Shown here: positions 13,811 to 13,904 of the stretch, one piece after another | Layout: each line of letters starts with the position of its first letter | Position numbering within the stretch: the stretch's first letter is position 1 | Assembly (NCBI GenBank): GCA_028698695.1 | Contig: JAQVWB010000025.1 | Coordinates: 1 to 13,904 of the forward strand | Reading direction: 5' to 3' | DNA length: 13,904 bases | DNA from: Syntrophomonadaceae bacterium | GTDB lineage: Bacteria; Bacillota; Syntrophomonadia; Syntrophomonadales; Syntrophomonadaceae | Notes under the pieces: model-generated | What the model was told of the DNA's origin: nothing | What the model saw: only the letters and a program-made list of their open reading frames with translations | Databases searched by the model: none | Made by a program: the position numbers and the translations under genes

Positions 13811-13904
13811 TTACTCAACATCAATTATTGACATAGTGCAACGTGATATGCAGACTAATTTCTCAGCTTCGTTATAAATACGAATATCCCATACAATTGT
13901 TCTG
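13811..13904 (-). CDS. C-terminus of a hotdog-fold (PaaI-type) thioesterase, 5' part beyond the right edge
   Basis: I translated this by hand: 30 residues then TAA at 13811-13813. The visible sequence 'TIVWDIRIYNEAEKLVCISR' followed by 'CTMSIIDVE' matches the end of PaaI-family hotdog thioesterases, where a W-[DE]-[VI]-x-I strand, a 'x-L-V-x-x-[SA]-R-x-T' strand and a short hydrophobic end are typical. These enzymes hydrolyse acyl- or aryl-CoA esters. The catalytic region lies outside the window, so substrate cannot be inferred. Confidence 0.6.
   Translation of the reverse strand, partial: RTIVWDIRIYNEAEKLVCISRCTMSIIDVE

Noticed and set aside
1..13904. CRISPR array, tRNA or rRNA genes, transposase or integrase genes
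   Set aside because: No regularly spaced repeats, no tRNA cloverleaf or rRNA sequence and no recombinase-like frame was recognised on either strand.

Overview
The window reads as chromosomal DNA of an endospore-forming, probably anaerobic Firmicute (class Clostridia; gene content and order recall Syntrophomonas-like or Desulfotomaculum-like genomes, though I cannot fix the genus). The evidence is the sporulation genes spmA, spmB and a gerW/ytfJ homologue, the scpA-scpB condensin pair, a large formate-tetrahydrofolate ligase, and strong G-rich ribosome binding sites throughout.

Right part (13904 to about 6330, all on the minus strand): the C-terminus of a hotdog-fold thioesterase; a DHH-CBS-CBS-tRNA nucleotidyltransferase fusion; a site-2 protease; scpA; scpB; a DUF1992 (DnaJ-C28-like) protein; a DUF2953 (YtfI-like) membrane protein; a gerW/ytfJ sporulation protein; then spmA and spmB. 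Genes are tightly packed, with 4 to 74 base overlaps or short gaps. A sigma-A-like promoter lies ahead of the fusion gene and a possible sigma-E-like promoter ahead of spmA. This is a conserved Firmicutes neighbourhood joining chromosome segregation, tRNA processing and spore formation.

Middle part (about 6330 to 3070) looks accessory and is the most interesting region. A secreted 693-residue protein has two copper-amine-oxidase-N 'stalk' repeats, a MACPF (membrane attack complex/perforin) pore-forming domain and a C-terminal three-repeat beta-prism. It has its own terminator and is flanked by two copies of a 30-base direct repeat. Downstream lies a 122-residue four-helix membrane protein in AT-rich DNA, with a Spo0A-box-like site in its promoter region, then an intergenic stretch with a strong hairpin.

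Left part (3068 to 1): fhs (minus) and folE (plus) converge on a shared 12-bp-stem terminator next to a short element that resembles REP/RAYT-type dispersed repeats. Divergent from folE is the 5' part of an RluB-type pseudouridine synthase gene (minus), which runs off the left edge. In Bacillus subtilis rluB directly follows spmB; here about 5.8 kb containing the MACPF cassette, fhs and folE separates them, which suggests insertion or rearrangement. folE makes the pterin precursor of folate and fhs loads formate onto tetrahydrofolate, so those two share one-carbon metabolism.
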